NCBI GenBank assembly: GCA_914767885.1
Contig: CAJZBQ010000044.1
Location: 806,001 to 870,000 of the forward strand
Source of the DNA: Blepharisma stoltei
Taxonomy: Eukaryota > Ciliophora > Heterotrichea > Heterotrichida > Blepharismidae
Length of the DNA: 64,000 nucleotides
Reading direction: 5' to 3'
The notes below the pieces were generated by a model. That model saw only the letters and a program-made list of their open reading frames with translations, was not told where the DNA came from and did no database searches. Shown here piece by piece: positions 61,842 to 64,000 of the stretch. The position numbers were made by a program, and so were the translations under genes. Within the stretch, counting starts at the first letter, position 1. Each line of letters opens with the position of its first letter.

Positions 61842-63905
61842 TTATACCTTCTTCATCGTTAATTGTAAGCTTTTTATATCAAATTTATATATTTTACAAT
61901 CCCTGTCCATGAAATAGCAACTTTGATTGCAATAAATTATATAATTAAAATATGGCGTCTTCGTCTGGGTATGGCCTCTCGGCCATGCATACTCGACACA
62001 TATTTTAATTATATCCGGCAAGGTTTTGCCTTTCCGGAAATGGGCAACAATACCATGGTAAGCAATTCTGCAGAGCATGGCTCATGCTCAAACACCAGAA
62101 TGGATTTTATCCTCGAGGGAAAAGGGAGCCTAGGCTTGGAAAGGGTAAGCCCAGCAAAGTCTACAGGAGATGCCTAGACCAATCGGGCAATTACCTAGCG
62201 TGAAACTGGGCGTTACGTCCCAGGACTTAGGAATTCCCTTCTTGCCGACAGGTGAACAGAAATTCCATTTTTTGGAATTTCTCGAAGCCAACTCTTGTCA
62301 ACCCAAGCAGCAGCCGCAGAAATCCATAGCCCGCCCACTCAGCACTTAAGCCGCAGGAAATTGGGGAGAGGAGGAGGTATATGCCCCCTTGGCTGATCTT
62401 CATGGCCAGTTGGGACTATATAGGAAAGCAGGTGAACCTCAAGAAACCGAGGTCCTTGGTGACTGCGTTAACAATACGGCAGACGCCTATTAATGTATAA
62501 GTTAAGTTGATTGCAATAAAATTGGTATGCTATTCTGCAATGGCAGCTAATCTGCGATACTCCTATAGTTTTCCAATTGCTCACTCCCCCTTCTGTGAGT
62601 TTAAAAACAAACTTGTTCGCTTACGGAAGCGGTTAAATTTTTTTTTGAAATTTAAAAAAAATCTAACTTCTCAAAAATTGGAAGGCAAACATTAATTTAA
62701 TTCGTAATTTTATGTTTTAAAACGTAATTTGTTTAAAATTAAACAGAATTAGTACTGTTATCATTTTATATCAATTTTTTTTTCCATAAACAAATTTTTT
62801 GCTCGCTCAGGGAGTGTGGATTATCGAGCAAAAAATGGGGGTTTTTTCCGCTCACGGAAGGAAGGAGTTAGTTGATACAGCTCACTTTCATATATATATT
62901 TTGAGGATTCAATTAAAAATACTCTATTTTCTGCCTGGAGCAAAACTTTTAGAGTATTAGCTGCAAAGTTGAGATGAATTTCATTATAAGTATCTTGCTT
63001 ATGATAATATAAATATATTTTGCTACTTTGATACCCAACAAATGCAATTTCATAATTTCCTGCAATACATGAAATCAAATACAGAGCTTCCTTCAGAGGA
63101 CTGATTTTATATTCTCTACTTAACTTTTTTTCCATTATTTTAGAATCTTGATCAATTCAGAGTTGTAGGGTTTTGCCTATATAATACTTTAATCAATATG
63201 AAAAATTTTATGCCGAGAGCATGCAGCGAATTGCTTTTCAGATTATACCACTTATCAGTTGATAACTCATATTTTGCTGCTTTATTCCATGCTTGACCTG
63301 AAGCATCTAATCCTCCAAATAAATATATAAAGCCATCATGATACGCAGCACCCATATTTCCTGACGGATCTCCATCTGAAAGCTGCTTAATATTATTAGT
63401 TGGATACAATATAAATGCTGTTCCAGATGCAGGATCATTACCATAGCAAAATATAGATTTATCAGGAAGGAGACACATAGAAATGCAATGAGGAAGACTA
63501 ACATTGTTTTCAAGAATGTCTAACTGTTGCTCAGACTTTGAAAAATTGGCTAAATTTACTCTAACTAATTTTTTTGTGCCTCCCCTAAAAAATATATTTT
63601 ATTAATATATTTAATCATTGCTTTAAAATTTTAGCTTTCTGTTTTTAAGAAAACCAAGCTTTAGCGAACTCATATTCCTTAGATTACGCCATAAAAATAA
63701 AAAAATATTTAAAGAAGTATGCAATTTCATTATTTTCAACAGCATTGATTCTGTCATTTTTGTTCAATTCAAAATCCGAACGATTAAAAGTGCACCCAAA
63801 CTCTTTCAACTTTTTTCGGGCACTATCTGGATCTGAACTTAATAGCTTTTCAAGTGGATTTTGATTTGCTTTTGGTAATCTTTTTATCGAGTAAATTTTT
63901 CTAAT
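61842..63905 (-). CDS. B-box-like/coiled-coil/kelch gene, copy 4, 5' end missing
   Basis: The C-terminal region ([32 protein letters not shown]-type block; CISMCLLPDKSIFCYGNDPA; MGAAYHDGFIYLFGGLDASG; AAKYELSTDKWYNLKS) reads without frameshift once inserts are removed. A SINE-like element (61937-62506) and a MITE (62582-62868) both leave in frame, giving YQLSNWKTIG and AYQFYCNQSCYFMDRDCKIY. Further inserts lie at about 63120-63185 and 63591-63725. Past 63905 the frame is lost to AT-rich sequence, and the Cys-rich N-terminus is not in the window. The only kelch copy here that may still be functional. Confidence 0.7.
61937..62506 (+). mobile_element. SINE-like element, family A
   Basis: Flanked by TTGATTGCAATAAA (61923-61936, 62507-62520). 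Removal restores YQFYCNQSCYFMD. Related to the ISWI copy; both start near a GGCGTCT block and end with a short TAAGTTAA-like tail. Confidence 0.88.
62582..62868 (-). mobile_element. MITE with a mutated boundary, in kelch copy 4
   Basis: GAGCGAACAAAA family, short copy, right side ending GGAAGGAAGGAGTTA. The frame is repaired by removal (YQL-SNWKTIG), but the left flank is TCA where TTA is expected, so one TA is changed to CA. Confidence 0.75.
63591..63725. other. Insert shared in position with kelch copy 1
   Basis: The frame ...NNEIAYF is broken by AT-rich sequence starting TTTAAATATT and ending ATTTTTTAGGG, then continues RGGTKKLVRVNLANF. Copy 1 has a shorter insert at the same codon with a similar start and end; the MORN gene has none. 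Confidence 0.65.
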
Positions 63906-64000
63906 TAAGCATTTATTGTAAATAATTATAAAATTATAATAATTTAATGATAAAATCTTTATTTTACATAGAAGCCAACCAGAGCACGGGAGTTTGCAAG

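Noticed and set aside
1-64000. Genuine stop function for TGA with many short genes
   Set aside because: Would cut ISWI, MORN, MUL1-like, F-box and methyltransferase genes at conserved Trp positions.

Overview
The window reads as germline (micronuclear) DNA of a heterotrich ciliate, most like Blepharisma. Three signs support this. (1) UGA is read as tryptophan throughout: in-frame TGA falls where Trp is expected in ISWI, Rab, MORN, MUL1-like and methyltransferase genes, while TAA and TAG still end genes. (2) Spliceosomal introns are 15-16 nt (for example GTAATCGCTATCAAG in the kinesin). (3) Many exons are broken by AT-rich or repeat-derived segments, and removing them between a TA pair or an 8-15 bp direct repeat restores a conserved reading frame. 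I resolved more than 30 such internal eliminated sequences (IESs) by hand. Species and germline status are inferences; nothing was searched.

Layout. 1-5.5 kb: spacer rich in MITEs, a small possibly myristoylated protein, an EEF1A-KMT4/METTL13-like methyltransferase, two unknown minus-strand genes. 5.5-28 kb: a dense, mostly minus-strand block with a kinesin, a Rab GTPase, an IQCH-like ATP-grasp protein, a taxilin, a WGR-PARP, an ISWI-type remodeller, a CCCH zinc-finger protein, a TFIIS-N-domain protein, an aldo-keto reductase and a cyclin. 27.8-35.8 kb: one large type I membrane protein with repeated beta-rich extracellular modules, carrying at least ten insertions. 36-47 kb: CHMP1 (ESCRT-III), small genes, an ankyrin-DHHC palmitoyltransferase, a MUL1-like RING protein, a small RING-H2 protein, a multi-pass protein, a coiled-coil protein and a TLC-domain protein. 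48-64 kb: a multigene cluster sharing a Cys-rich (B-box-like) and coiled-coil N-terminus joined to kelch-like repeats (three copies, at least two broken) or to MORN repeats (one intact copy), plus an F-box/zinc-finger gene and a divergent Rab-like gene.

Insertions are of four kinds: short unique TA-bounded IESs (36 to about 260 bp); MITEs with G/C-run termini and a foldback end; small MITEs and long palindromes; and SINE-like GC-richer retroposons of at least four families, several with clear 10-15 bp target-site duplications inside exons. A TIR element at 10.8-11.4 kb holds what may be the C-terminus of a Pogo-type transposase. Insertion load is uneven: some genes (aldo-keto reductase, MUL1-like, TLC, F-box, MORN) have none, while ISWI, the ATP-grasp gene and the large membrane protein have many. 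Several insertions have no TA in their flanking repeat yet must leave exactly for the protein to be made, which is the most interesting point in the window.
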